Source: Treponema sp. OMZ 838
GTDB taxonomy: Bacteria > Spirochaetota > Spirochaetia > Treponematales > Treponemataceae
NCBI RefSeq assembly: GCF_000775995.1
Contig: NZ_CP009227.1
Location: 1,426,001-1,490,000, forward strand
DNA length: 64,000 bases
Direction of reading: 5' to 3'
In this document: piece by piece, positions 9,216-17,045 of the stretch
How positions within the stretch are numbered: the first letter of the stretch is position 1
Layout: each line of letters opens with the position of its first letter
Notes under the pieces: generated by a model
The model's database searches: none
Seen by the model: only the letters and a program-made list of their open reading frames with translations
What the model was told of the DNA's origin: nothing
Translations under genes and position numbers: made by a program

Positions 9216-9314
9216 ATATCAAATCTGTATGTCCTTGTATAGATTTGATATCATGTTTTGCTGACAGCAAAATATGATATTATTTAGAACCACCGCCATC
9301 CGTGGCGGTACTGA
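9216..9314 (+). repeat. Three-hairpin element, copy B
   Basis: Hairpin 1 is 9216-9251 (ATATCAAATCTGTAT / GTATAGATTTGATAT, loop GTCCTT), hairpin 2 about 9249-9278 (CATGTTTTGCT / AGCAAAATATG, one G-T), and hairpin 3 is 9294-9309 (CCGCC, ATCCGT, GGCGG). The stems differ from copy A but remain paired. Confidence 0.75.
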
Positions 9315-9362
9315 GAGAGGAAAAACTGTGCCTTTTGAAAAAAAGGGGCAACAACAGAATAT

Positions 9363-9539
9363 GCAAATGGGACAAGACCCTATAGTGCCGGCTGTCAAAT
9401 TTCTCATCTAGCTGATTTCAATGAGGTTACCAGTATATTAAAAGATATTGGTTTTAAGTATGGAGAAGGTGAAAAAGTTTGGGTGAAAGGAGACAATATT
9501 AAAATAGTAATTAAGGCTCCACCAATAGTTGAAAATTAA
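9363..9539 (+). pseudogene. C-terminal remnant of a toxin tip
   Basis: 59-codon frame ending ...DNIKIVIKAPPIVEN, with no start or Rhs hinge in frame. The segment ADFNEVTSILKDIGFKYGEG looks like a genuine domain end. It is followed by a terminator-like hairpin rather than by an overlapping immunity gene. Confidence 0.35.
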
Positions 9540-9545
9540 TCAACA

Positions 9546-9567
9546 CCCCGACACAGAGCGTCGGGGT
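9546..9567 (+). terminator. GC-rich hairpin, probable terminator
   Basis: CCCCGAC and GTCGGGG form a strong stem in AT-rich surroundings just after the tip remnant. It is followed by TATTACTCC rather than a clean T run. Confidence 0.5.
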
Positions 9568-9601
9568 ATTACTCCCTCCATACAAATAAAAAGGAGACTA
9601 T

Positions 9602-10393
9602 ATGGAAAAAACAATTCTCAAGATAATTTTTTTGTTATGTATATGTTTTAGGACTTATACATTACCAATGAATGGGGTGAAAATAGCTGAACCGACTTAC
9701 TATAAGGATATGAATAGTTTTAAAATGATAACTTTTTACGAAAACAATAAAATTAGATTTTCTGATGATGAAAATAACAATTCAGATGATTTTTTATGGA
9801 ATCATGTATTTGAGTATTCAATCAATACTGATGGTAAATTTTATCAGCTTAAGATAAAAAATGAAAATTATTCAAAATCATTATTGATGTTATTATCTGA
9901 AAGGTTCTTAGTTTTGTATGGAGAATCTAATGAACCTATCTTTTTTGGTGCTTCAAAAATTAATACAGAACTCTTATATTTCCCATCTTATTTTGAAGCT
10001 TCTTCGGAACTACATGAAAAAGATATTATATACTCTGGATCAAATTTGAAAACTCTTGATTTAAATAAACCATGGGTTGAAGGTGTGAAAGGATACGGAG
10101 AGGGTGAGTCTGTTCGATTTAGCATAAATGCTGAGGAATTAATTATTTTTAATGGATTTGTATCAAAAAATAGATCCTACCTATTTTCTCAGAATAGCAG
10201 GCTGAAAACAATAGACTTATATTTTACTTCTTCAGATTTGCATCAACGATATGAATTAAAAGACACACCGAATCCTCAGTCAATAATTTTTGAAAAAATC
10301 TTTAATGAAGATATTATATTAACAATTATTGATGTGTATAAGGGTGAAAAATATACCGATACGTGTTTAAATGCAATTATACTAAAATATTAA
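9602..10393 (+). CDS. Exported protein with NADase-type glycan-binding domain
   Basis: 263 residues with a signal peptide (residues 1-20) and a good ribosome binding site (AAAGGAG). From about residue 155 the sequence follows the discoidin-like pattern of the NADase-type glycan-binding domain: WVEGVKGYGEGE, then IFNGFVSKNRSYLFSQNSR, then YELKDT, QSIIFEK, and IDVYKGEKYTDTCLNAI at the end. The N-terminal ~130 residues are unrecognised. Family assignment is by pattern memory. It follows a terminator, so it is likely an independent unit. Confidence 0.6.
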   Translation: MEKTILKIIFLLCICFRTYTLPMNGVKIAEPTYYKDMNSFKMITFYENNKIRFSDDENNNSDDFLWNHVFEYSINTDGKFYQLKIKNENYSKSLLMLLSERFLVLYGESNEPIFFGASKINTELLYFPSYFEASSELHEKDIIYSGSNLKTLDLNKPWVEGVKGYGEGESVRFSINAEELIIFNGFVSKNRSYLFSQNSRLKTIDLYFTSSDLHQRYELKDTPNPQSIIFEKIFNEDIILTIIDVYKGEKYTDTCLNAIILKY

Positions 10394-10446
10394 TGTATAC
10401 AGTTATGCTAAGTAAATTTTTTAAAGAAATGTATCACCACTTTTGA

Positions 10447-10632
10447 ATGGGGACTTTGACAGTTAACGCAAATGGCGCAACTCAAAGAATTTTGGAATTA
10501 GCAATATCATCAGGATCTACACCGGGACGGATGGAAGCGATGCAATGAGCTTCAGATGGAAATTATAATCTCTGTGAACCAGGCGGTGAGTTTAATCAAC
10601 TTAAAAAATATAGAGATAGAGGTTTTGAATGA
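10447..10632 (+). pseudogene. Toxin tip remnant with in-frame stop
   Basis: ATG at 10447 opens GTLTVNANGATQRILELAIS..., meets TGA at 10546, and continues in the same frame (NYNLCEPGGEFNQLKKYRD) to a TGA at 10630. That last stop overlaps the next ATG as ATGA, the usual tip-immunity junction here. Confidence 0.4.
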
Positions 10633-11138
10633 AATATAATACAGAAATTGAATATTGTTTGGTAGAATTTAAGATGTCTAATCAAACATATTATTGTTTA
10701 TGGTTTTCTGATAACCGTGATGCGTTTTTGATTGATGAAAATGGCAAATTAATTATATTTTATTGTGAAGCTGAAATGAGAGGTTTTTGTAAAATTCATA
10801 ATTTAGATATTCAAGTAGATGCCGCTGTATTGTATGATATTGATACATTTATAGAAAAAATATGTCTGAACGACATAGATTGCAATCTTATTTTACGTTT
10901 TTTGAACATTGCATCTGATATGGCAGATACATTGAAAGAACCATTTATAGGTGATGATAATGGTGTGGATTGTATAATCTTAGACGTATATAATAAACTG
11001 TTTTACGGAACGAATCCTCCTGCTTTGAAAAAAGACTCTCCTGAGGTATATAGTCCTGTATGGGGAGAAAGCGAAATAAATATTATACGGAATATTATGA
11101 ACGATAGTATTAGAATATTTCGTAAGTTTCTAAAATAA
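10629..11138 (+). CDS. Cytosolic acidic protein, putative immunity
   Basis: 169 residues, no export signal, strongly acidic, Cys-rich for its size (about eight Cys). No family recognised. The four-base overlap with the tip remnant upstream marks it as the immunity partner (inference). Confidence 0.55.
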   Translation: MKYNTEIEYCLVEFKMSNQTYYCLWFSDNRDAFLIDENGKLIIFYCEAEMRGFCKIHNLDIQVDAAVLYDIDTFIEKICLNDIDCNLILRFLNIASDMADTLKEPFIGDDNGVDCIILDVYNKLFYGTNPPALKKDSPEVYSPVWGESEINIIRNIMNDSIRIFRKFLK

Positions 11139-11140
11139 AT

Positions 11141-11242
11141 ATGTCATTATTAGGACAAGCATCAGGATACAACAAAATGAGAAAAGAAGTCAAAGATAAA
11201 ACTATAAATACCTCAGATAAAGAAAATAATACAAGTTGCTGA
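11141..11242 (+). pseudogene. Short tip remnant
   Basis: 33-codon frame from ATG 11141 (LLGQASGYNKMRKEV) ending before the next immunity-like gene. Too short to name. Confidence 0.3.
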
Positions 11243-11284
11243 CATGAATAAAGATATTTGGGAGTAAAGCAGGGGAAGAAGGAA

Positions 11285-11752
11285 ATGGTTTATAAAAATA
11301 ATATCATAGATGCATATACAAAATTAAAAAATGGAGCTAATCATTATGTGTCTATTCCAGAATTTTTATATTTAATGAGTAAATTAAAGTCTAATGGTTC
11401 GATACAAAAAAGTATTTCATTTAATCCATTTTATGAACATAAAGATTTTCTGTTGGAAATAGATGAAAGGATGCTTTATATAGAAAGCCGAGATAGTCTG
11501 AATGAAATTGATACAAAGAAATTTTATGAGAGTCAAAAGTGTGAAGAAGATTTTTATAATGTTGATATTGAAAAAAGATATTTCCTAATACAAAGAGATG
11601 ATGTGACCGAGTATAAAAAAATTCTTGATAGGATAATTTCATATCTTGATGAGTTAATTCCTTATATACTGCAACGTTTAAAATCTGAATATAATATCAA
11701 AGAAGTTGACTTATTGTTTGGGAATGTATGTTTTGAGATTTATTATGAATAG
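11285..11752 (+). CDS. Cytosolic protein, putative immunity
   Basis: Start at ATG 11285 behind GGGGAAGAAGG is preferred over TTG 11258. 155 residues, no signal peptide, charged, with helices near the C-terminus (ILDRIISYLDELIPYILQRL). No family recognised. Confidence 0.55.
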   Translation: MVYKNNIIDAYTKLKNGANHYVSIPEFLYLMSKLKSNGSIQKSISFNPFYEHKDFLLEIDERMLYIESRDSLNEIDTKKFYESQKCEEDFYNVDIEKRYFLIQRDDVTEYKKILDRIISYLDELIPYILQRLKSEYNIKEVDLLFGNVCFEIYYE

Positions 11753-11850
11753 AAAATAGTCTTCTGGAGATAGGGTTATGTGGATTTTTGATGATTATAA
11801 AGAAACCTACAATCCGCATTTAATATCCTGATAAGAATTTCTACTCTCTT

Positions 11851-11940
11851 CCCACAGAACGAGTTACGGGCGTATGTGAGGAATAAACAGAAATAGGGAA
11901 GGTTGTATCCCGGACAGCGATTGAAGCAGAAATCCTCTAT
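11851..11940 (+). repeat. Inter-module repeat, copy 3
   Basis: Same phrases as copy 1: CAGAACGAGTTACGGGCGTA, GGAATAAACAGAAATAGGG, CAGCGATTGAAGCAGAAATC. It ends abruptly where hairpin element C begins. Confidence 0.6.
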
Positions 11941-12031
11941 CAAGCGTTGTACGTCCATGTACAACGCTTGAACACGAGTTTGACGAAATGTCAAACTCGT
12001 TACTGTATGGAACCACGTCCATCCGTGGACG
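11941..12031 (+). repeat. Three-hairpin element, copy C
   Basis: Hairpin 1 is 11941-11970 (CAAGCGTTGTAC, loop GTCCAT, GTACAACGCTTG), hairpin 2 is 11974-12000 (ACGAGTTTGAC / GTCAAACTCGT), and hairpin 3 is 12016-12031 (CGTCC, ATCCGT, GGACG). All stems are perfect although their sequences differ from the other copies. Confidence 0.75.
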
Positions 12032-12062
12032 ATTGTAAAGTCATGCGGTTTTTGGGAGCGTT

Positions 12063-12158
12063 TATCAAACCTGTACATCCTTGTACAGGTTTGATAGCAC
12101 GTTTTGCTCAGCAAAACGCGCTTCTGCTTAGAACCACCGACATCCGTGTCGGTACTGA
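12063..12158 (+). repeat. Three-hairpin element, copy D
   Basis: Almost identical to copy A: hairpin 1 12063-12096, hairpin 2 12097-12121, hairpin 3 12136-12153. It lies only 31 bases after copy C, with TTTTTGGGAGCG between them. Confidence 0.75.
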
Positions 12159-12180
12159 GAAAAAAAACACCGCGGGAACA

Positions 12181-12532
12181 AAGAAGTATACTAAGCCGGA
12201 TGGGAAGATCGTTATTGCCCCTGCTATTGTATGGGGCATCAATGCTACTTTATTCGGATACGGTGTAGTTGCTTCAAGAAACGATGAGATAGGGTTTGCT
12301 GCAAGACATCCGATAATTGCTGTACAATTGGGAATCTTACAGGATGGTGGAAGACATGGAATAAATAGTGCTACGACAAATTTTGCTATAAATTCAGAAT
12401 TATCTACTTCTGTATTTTCTGAAGGACAAGGATGGAAGCTATAGCGTAGGAATAACAAAAATAAATGATAGTGAATATAATACTGCATATTCAGAGATTT
12501 TAAAAAGAAATAATCAAGGATTATTAAAATGA
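12181..12532 (+). pseudogene. Orphan tip with C-terminal frameshift
   Basis: Begins YTKPDGKIVIAPAIVWG (a corrupted Rhs hinge) and runs through HPIIAVQLGILQDGGRHG to a stop at 12442-12444. The third frame then supplies KDGSYSVGITKINDSEYN...NNQGLLK to 12532. The indel lies near 12425. The final TGA overlaps the next ATG. Confidence 0.5.
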
Positions 12533-12975
12533 GTGGAAAAAATAAATTATTTATGATATCTACAATTATTCTTATTTTATTTTCATTGATTTCATGTTCA
12601 TCGAAAGAAGAGAGGAGAATTATATTGCAAATACAAAAGAATGGTTTTGTTGATTTATCAATGTATTGCAGTGAGTGTGATGAAATTATAATTTATAATG
12701 AAGGATATTATTGTGAGCATGATGATAATCAATGGCCTGGAACAAAAATCTATTATTTTAATAAAGGAAATGTAAAGAAAATAATAAATCTACATTATTG
12801 CGCTGATATTCCAATTGGTACTGTAATTCACTTTTCTGATTATAATAATGGAAAAATTAAACGAAATAAAGAAAATGCTGTATTTTATCTTTCGCATATA
12901 TCTGAATATAAAAGTGGAAAAATATTGCAGCTTAATTCTCAAAAAACAAATATACAAACATGGTCATTTAAATGA
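12529..12975 (+). CDS. Lipoprotein, putative periplasmic immunity protein
   Basis: 148 residues with signal sequence and lipobox (LFSLISC, Cys near residue 23). The mature part contains a CSEC motif and further Cys/His. It overlaps the tip remnant upstream by four bases. The lipid anchor suggests it neutralises a toxin acting in the periplasm or at the membrane (inference). Confidence 0.65.
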   Translation: MSGKNKLFMISTIILILFSLISCSSKEERRIILQIQKNGFVDLSMYCSECDEIIIYNEGYYCEHDDNQWPGTKIYYFNKGNVKKIINLHYCADIPIGTVIHFSDYNNGKIKRNKENAVFYLSHISEYKSGKILQLNSQKTNIQTWSFK

Positions 12976-13120
12976 AAGTGAAGTACAAACAGATCGGACT
13001 CCTCGTCAAGATGAATGGCAAATAGATCATATTATTCCTAAAAGCAAAGGCAAAACAAAAAGTTATTCGAATGCTCAAGTCCTATCAAGGCAAGAAAATA
13101 GGTTGAAATGGGATAATTAG
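12971..13120 (+). pseudogene. HNH-nuclease toxin tip, C-terminal fragment
   Basis: 50 codons in a different frame from the lipoprotein. RTPRQDEWQIDHIIPKSKGK and YSNAQVLSRQENRLK carry the DH..P..K...N..L......N signature of HNH toxin nucleases found as Rhs tips. No start or upstream domain remains. The gene after it has a ribosome binding site (AGGAGG) just past the stop. Confidence 0.6.
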
Positions 13121-13161
13121 GAGGAAAGATAAACTGGCTTTTTGATGACAAAAAAACAACG

Positions 13162-13407
13162 ATGGTCATTACAACAAAACGTATTATCAATAAACTTACT
13201 CCGATATCTATCGTTACTCATGATCGTGATGATGGTATGTGGCAATTTCTTGATAAAGGAGAATTAACCGAAGAAATTGCTGCTATAGTTAGTTTAGAAG
13301 AAATAATTTTACTGGATGAATCGTTAATGATATTATACGATTTGCCTTTAGGATGGATTGCTGAAAAGCATTCTGATGGATCATGGGTTAGAATGGAACT
13401 ATTGTAG
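13162..13407 (+). CDS. Putative immunity protein, DUF2185/Imm33-like
   Basis: 81 residues: DDGMWQFLDKG, VSLEEIILLDESLMILYDLP, then GWIAEKHSDGSWVR follow the layout of DUF2185-type immunity proteins (tentative). The AGGAGG at 13119-13124 is too far from ATG 13162. The frame is open upstream through an ATA at about 13129 (INWLFDDKKTTM), so the original start may have mutated from ATG to ATA. It follows the HNH fragment. Confidence 0.5.
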   Translation: MVITTKRIINKLTPISIVTHDRDDGMWQFLDKGELTEEIAAIVSLEEIILLDESLMILYDLPLGWIAEKHSDGSWVRMELL

Positions 13408-13442
13408 TTGCTTTGAATATCAAAATTCAGGGATACAATTTC

Positions 13443-13562
13443 AGTATAAAGGGAGACGTGCATATTGGAGGTGCTACTGCAGGCGATTTATTGGGAGTGA
13501 CGACTGGAGTAAAGCTGGGGGCCGGTGTGTGGCTTGAAGTTAGGAAACTAGAGGAGCAATAG
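13443..13562 (+). pseudogene. Glycine-rich toxin tip remnant
   Basis: Frame ending GVTTGVKLGAGVWLEVRKLEEQ before the immunity gene at 13566. The same kind of ending (AAGVGGSIGFEFRKIEE) precedes the paralogous gene at 16644. Only the last ~40 codons survive. Confidence 0.4.
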
Positions 13563-13565
13563 TAT

Positions 13566-13874
13566 ATGAAAAAAATCGGAATAATTATTATAATTTTAAG
13601 TATAGTATTTGTTGGTATTGTTAAATTTGATGTATATTTTTCAGGGGGTGAATTAAGCCTGAATTCTATTGAAAAAAATAGATATTATGTGCGTGATAAA
13701 GCTGGAAATTTGACGGAAATATCTAAAGTTCATTGGTATTGCAGTTTAATCATTTCTATTACTGCATTTATATTATTGTGTTTAGATAGCTTACTTTATC
13801 TATATGTTATGTGTAAATATGTACTGCCTTACATTTGGTTTAAAAAATATGAGGATATTTTTAATGGAACTTGA
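13566..13874 (+). CDS. Two-helix membrane immunity-type protein, paralogue of 16644
   Basis: 102 residues with hydrophobic segments at residues 4-22 and about 60-90. It shares the ending (LYVMCKYVLPYIWFKKYEDI) and start (MKKIGIIIIILSIVFV) with the protein at 16644-16961, so the two are duplicates. Both follow glycine-rich tip remnants ending LEVRKLEE or FEFRKIEE, which supports a toxin-immunity pairing. Confidence 0.6.
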   Translation: MKKIGIIIIILSIVFVGIVKFDVYFSGGELSLNSIEKNRYYVRDKAGNLTEISKVHWYCSLIISITAFILLCLDSLLYLYVMCKYVLPYIWFKKYEDIFNGT

Positions 13875-13905
13875 TTCTAAAAGTTACGGCCGTATGTGAG
13901 AATCC

Positions 13906-13996
13906 ATATCAAATCTGTACAAGGACGTACAGATTTGATATCATGTTTTGCTGATGGTAAAACATGATACTGTTTAGAACCACCACCATCCATGTC
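13906..13996 (+). repeat. Three-hairpin element, copy E (degenerate hairpin 3)
   Basis: Hairpin 1 is 13906-13941 with the loop inverted (AAGGAC instead of GTCCTT), hairpin 2 is about 13940-13968, and hairpin 3 is weakened (ACCACC / GTCGGT). It is followed by the second half of the inter-module repeat (AAACACCGCGGGAACAAAG). Confidence 0.7.
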
Positions 13997-14085
13997 GGTA
14001 TTGAGAAAAAAACACCGCGGGAACAAAGCCGCAGCGACAAAAAGATTGGAGCGGTATGGTGTAGCTTCGAAGCAAGCGCGATGCC

Positions 14086-14301
14086 GCTTATGCATTTGTG
14101 GCTAGTGGACTTACACAAGCTGCTATTGGAAGTTGTTCAACAAGTACGAGTAGGGTTCCCAATTTATTAACAGGGACTGTTGAAGATTTTGAAATTCAAC
14201 AACCAAAATGGGCTGGAGCTACTGGTGTGATTGGAGAATCTGTAATTCCTACTGTTATAGATATGTATGGTTCACTAAACCAAAAGTCAGCGTTGAGGTA
14301 G
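14086..14301 (+). pseudogene. Toxin tip remnant
   Basis: About 70 codons (AYAFVASGLTQAAIGSCST..., GATGVIGESVIPTVIDMYG) ending three bases before a membrane-protein gene. Alternating small residues suggest a glycine-zipper or membrane-active tip (inference). Confidence 0.4.
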
Positions 14302-14304
14302 ATT

Positions 14305-14499
14305 ATGCGTCCTGTTCGTAAATTTTTTATCACATTGCTGATTTACTTTGGTTCTGCATTTTTGACTATTGCAGTAGCTTTTTTTATTAATAGTTATTTC
14401 CCATGGCTTGATAAATATGAAATTGTTTTAACAATCGAATTTAGTATTATTTGGAGTATTTTTGTTTCTATATTTATGATACTTGTTAAGATGGATTGA
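14305..14499 (+). CDS. Small membrane protein, putative immunity
   Basis: 64 residues, two hydrophobic segments (about 8-28 and 40-60). It directly follows the tip remnant. No family recognised. Confidence 0.45.
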   Translation: MRPVRKFFITLLIYFGSAFLTIAVAFFINSYFPWLDKYEIVLTIEFSIIWSIFVSIFMILVKMD

Positions 14500-14623
14500 T
14501 TATTTTGCGTGAAATAGATCGTAAAAAGATGAAGCATACAATGCGATGTCTAAAAAACACTCTCTTTCTCACAAAACGAGTTACGGTCGTATGTGGGAAA
14601 ACGGTGCCTTTTGAAAAGAGCTT

Positions 14624-14720
14624 GTTCCCCAGTGTACATCCTTGTACACTGGGGAACGACGAGATTTGTGGTATCCACAAATCTCGCTTCTGTTTAGTTT
14701 CACTGACATCCGTGTCCGTT
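14624..14720 (+). repeat. Three-hairpin element, copy F
   Basis: Hairpin 1 is 14624-14657 (GTTCCCCAGTGTAC, ATCCTT, GTACACTGGGGAAC), hairpin 2 is 14660-14686 (CGAGATTTGTG / CACAAATCTCG), and hairpin 3 about 14695-14726 with inner GAC, ATCCGT, GTC. The stem sequences are unrelated to copies A-E. Confidence 0.75.
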
Positions 14721-14763
14721 TTGAAACTACAAGGAGACAGGAAAAAAATTAACCGCAGGCACG

Positions 14764-14856
14764 GTAAAAAATGTACCTCCTTGTACATTTTTTACCTACG
14801 TGTTTGCAGAACAAACACGCTACTGACGTGAACCACCGCCATCCGTGGCGGTTCTG
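14764..14856 (+). repeat. Three-hairpin element, copy G
   Basis: Hairpin 1 is 14764-14795 (GTAAAAAATGTAC, CTCCTT, GTACATTTTTTAC), hairpin 2 is 14799-14819 (CGTGTTTG / CAAACACG), and hairpin 3 is 14835-14852 (ACCGCC, ATCCGT, GGCGGT). Confidence 0.75.
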
Positions 14857-14875
14857 ATACGGTGAGGATTTTAGG

Positions 14876-14969
14876 AGCGGCATGGATGCCGCTGGTTTAA
14901 ACAGAAGCGATGTTTCGGCTTCGACCGAAACTTGCCGTCAAAAGCGTACACGGAAGTACGCTTTTGACA
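14876..14969 (-). repeat. Three-hairpin element, copy H (reverse orientation)
   Basis: On the minus strand the order is hairpin 1 (TGTCAAAAGCGTAC, TTCCGT, GTACGCTTTTGACA), hairpin 2 (GTTTCGG / CCGAAAC), linker CTTCTGTTTAAACC, and hairpin 3 (AGCGGC, ATCCAT, GCCGCT). It faces copy G tail to tail. Confidence 0.7.
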
Positions 14970-15011
14970 GTGCGACGAAGTAGACGGCGTGTATATTTTC
15001 AAAAGGTGGAG

Positions 15012-15824
15012 ATGGATGAAGAAACCGGGCCGTATTATTACGGCGCGCGCTACCTTGACCCGAAGTATTCAAGGTGGCTGAGTGGCGACCCGGTACTGGG
15101 AGATTACATACCCAAAGCTCCGATAGATGACGAGGCGAAGAAGCATAACGAAAACCTGCCGGGTATGGGTGGTATATACAACACAGTCAATTTGCACCTG
15201 TACCACTACGCGGGCATCGGGCAGCGAAGTGATAGCGAGCTTCAAGCCAATAATCCGGTGAAGTATACGGATCCGGATGGGAGAGAGACAACCGTAATGA
15301 TTATTCATGCAAATACTGGATGGGAAAAGTTTGTCAGTGGTTCTCATGTTGCTGTCCATTTTAGCAACCCAGGTGTTGATAAATATAATTATCAAATTGG
15401 TCAAACATTATATGATCCCTCTGGTTCTTATCAAGCAAAAGATGAATTTGGATGTTTATATAGATCTTCCAGTGGTGTTTTCTCAGGAGAATCATCAGGA
15501 GATCTAAAAGCCTATATAGATTCTGTTTTAGATAGACAAAATGGTGAGTATATAGTTGCTTATACGATTAATACAACTCCTGAACAAGAAAAAGCGATGG
15601 TTGAATCTGCAATGGAGTTAGGTGATGGGGATGGCTTTTCTTGTGCAAGTCATACATCTGAGGTATTAGAAAAATTGGATTTTAAGGAAGTTATGACTCC
15701 AGGCGGTTTAGAGAAACAATTAAAGAACTCAAAGGTGGTTGAAAATATTAAAGTATTTTCTAAAGATGGTACTTCGATAATTTACTCAAAACCAAAAAAA
15801 TATTGTAGAGTAAATATAGAATAG
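15012..15824 (+). CDS. Orphan Rhs core end with papain-fold-like cysteine hydrolase tip
   Basis: The best-preserved tip gene. ATG 15012 sits behind AAGGTGGAG. The Rhs C-terminal core (TGPYYYGARYLDPKYSRWLS, then YAGIGQRSDSELQ, NNPVKYTDPDGRE) occupies residues 1-95. The ~175-residue tip has GSHVAVHFSNPG early and DGFSCASHTSEVLEKL followed by TPGGLEKQL late, the His-first, Cys-later order of circularly permuted papain/NlpC-like hydrolases. The open frame extends upstream into hairpin element H, so the N-terminus is uncertain. A probable immunity gene follows at 15980. Confidence 0.65.
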   Translation: MDEETGPYYYGARYLDPKYSRWLSGDPVLGDYIPKAPIDDEAKKHNENLPGMGGIYNTVNLHLYHYAGIGQRSDSELQANNPVKYTDPDGRETTVMIIHANTGWEKFVSGSHVAVHFSNPGVDKYNYQIGQTLYDPSGSYQAKDEFGCLYRSSSGVFSGESSGDLKAYIDSVLDRQNGEYIVAYTINTTPEQEKAMVESAMELGDGDGFSCASHTSEVLEKLDFKEVMTPGGLEKQLKNSKVVENIKVFSKDGTSIIYSKPKKYCRVNIE

Positions 15825-15979
15825 GTATTGGATTTCAATCATTAGTATTTTTTTAAGGAGGAATGATAAAATAGGTCAACAAACAAACGGTACTGTGATA
15901 AGTTGAAGTAATTCAGCAGAGAGCAGGTAGAAGTTCGTCGTGTCTAGTAGAGGCAAAGACCTCTGGTAAGGAGGATATT

Positions 15980-16375
15980 ATGATAAAAAGATCGATAAAA
16001 GTAAAAATTCTCTCTGGGTTTCTCATAATTTTGTATGTTGTATTATTTATGCTTTTAGTTTCATTGCTGCAATATACATATAATAATCGGTTTTGGAATA
16101 TTATAGTTATTTCATTTGTGTTTAATGTCTTACTTATACTAAGCTTCTATAAAATGCGACATCATTTTATCTTATTGACTTTATTATTAAATATTCTATT
16201 CGGTTCTTTGTTCTTTGTTAGTGGAAATATTAATTTACTAAAAATTTCAACATTTATTGAACAATGTAACCTAGTTTTATTTTATATAGTACAATATTTG
16301 ATTATACCTAATTGGATATTGCCTATTTTATTCTTTATAAATAAAAAAGGTAAAGAGGAATATGATTCTGTCTAA
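15980..16375 (+). CDS. Four-helix membrane protein, putative immunity
   Basis: 131 residues with hydrophobic stretches at about 9-28, 38-54, 62-78 and 95-118. Strong AAGGAGG upstream. It lies 155 bases after the papain-like tip; that gap holds no clear gene. No family recognised. Confidence 0.55.
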   Translation: MIKRSIKVKILSGFLIILYVVLFMLLVSLLQYTYNNRFWNIIVISFVFNVLLILSFYKMRHHFILLTLLLNILFGSLFFVSGNINLLKISTFIEQCNLVLFYIVQYLIIPNWILPILFFINKKGKEEYDSV

Positions 16376-16526
16376 AAAATATAATGCACATGATAGTATG
16401 CTTTAAAAGAGGATAGAGTAAGATGTTAATATATACTGAAGCTTGTACTGTTTTTTTTATCAGATAAGAAAAATATGCTTTCCTATATTGCAAATTAAAG
16501 AGAAGATATTCTTTTAAACATGAATT

Positions 16527-16631
16527 GGAGGTCTAAAAGCTGATGCTTCTGTTGGACCAAAAATAGAGTTTAAGTTTGCTGCTGGAGTTGGTGGATCTAT
16601 CGGGTTTGAATTTAGAAAAATTGAGGAGTAA
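16527..16631 (+). pseudogene. Glycine-rich toxin tip remnant, second copy
   Basis: GLKADASVGPKIEFKFAAGV then GGSIGFEFRKIEE, stop. It is similar to the remnant at 13443 and precedes a paralogous immunity-type gene. The 150 bases before it hold nothing I recognise. Confidence 0.4.
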
Positions 16632-16643
16632 TAAAAGAAATAT

Positions 16644-16961
16644 ATGAAGAAAGTAGGAATATGTATTATTATACTAACTATAATATTTGTAATTATTGCT
16701 AATATGGATAAATATTATGCTAGTGAAAACTTGATTTTTGATACTACAGATATTATTAATGGTAATTATTATTTAACTGCTAAAGAAAATATGGAAAATA
16801 TTCAGGTATCTGCTTTACAGTGGTATTATACTAATATTGTAGTTACTATTTTATTGGTGTTATGGATTCTGACAGGACTGCTATTTTTATATGTAATGGC
16901 ACGCTATGTATTGCCTTATTTGTGGTATAAAAAGTATGATCATATTTTTGATGGATCTTAA
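16644..16961 (+). CDS. Two-helix membrane immunity-type protein, paralogue of 13566
   Basis: 105 residues, hydrophobic at about 4-21 and 63-92. It aligns along its length with the 13566 protein, most clearly at the ends (LYVMARYVLPYLWYKKYDHI). Divergence in the exported loop (residues 25-60) fits immunity specificity residing there (inference). Confidence 0.6.
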   Translation: MKKVGICIIILTIIFVIIANMDKYYASENLIFDTTDIINGNYYLTAKENMENIQVSALQWYYTNIVVTILLVLWILTGLLFLYVMARYVLPYLWYKKYDHIFDGS

Positions 16962-17045
16962 TTTTGTATGTATGCGTTATACTAAGAAAATAATTTCAGG
17001 CTATGAAAACAAAATTTTGTTTTTATTCACAGCTTAATTATTCTC

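Noticed and set aside
11947-12180. N-terminal part of a 165-codon frame starting at 11947
   Set aside because: It runs through two hairpin elements; only the part after about 12181 looks like a toxin-tip remnant.
3161-14969. Three-hairpin repeats as a CRISPR array
   Set aside because: The copies are unevenly spaced, are palindromic with changing stems, occur in both orientations, and no cas gene is near.
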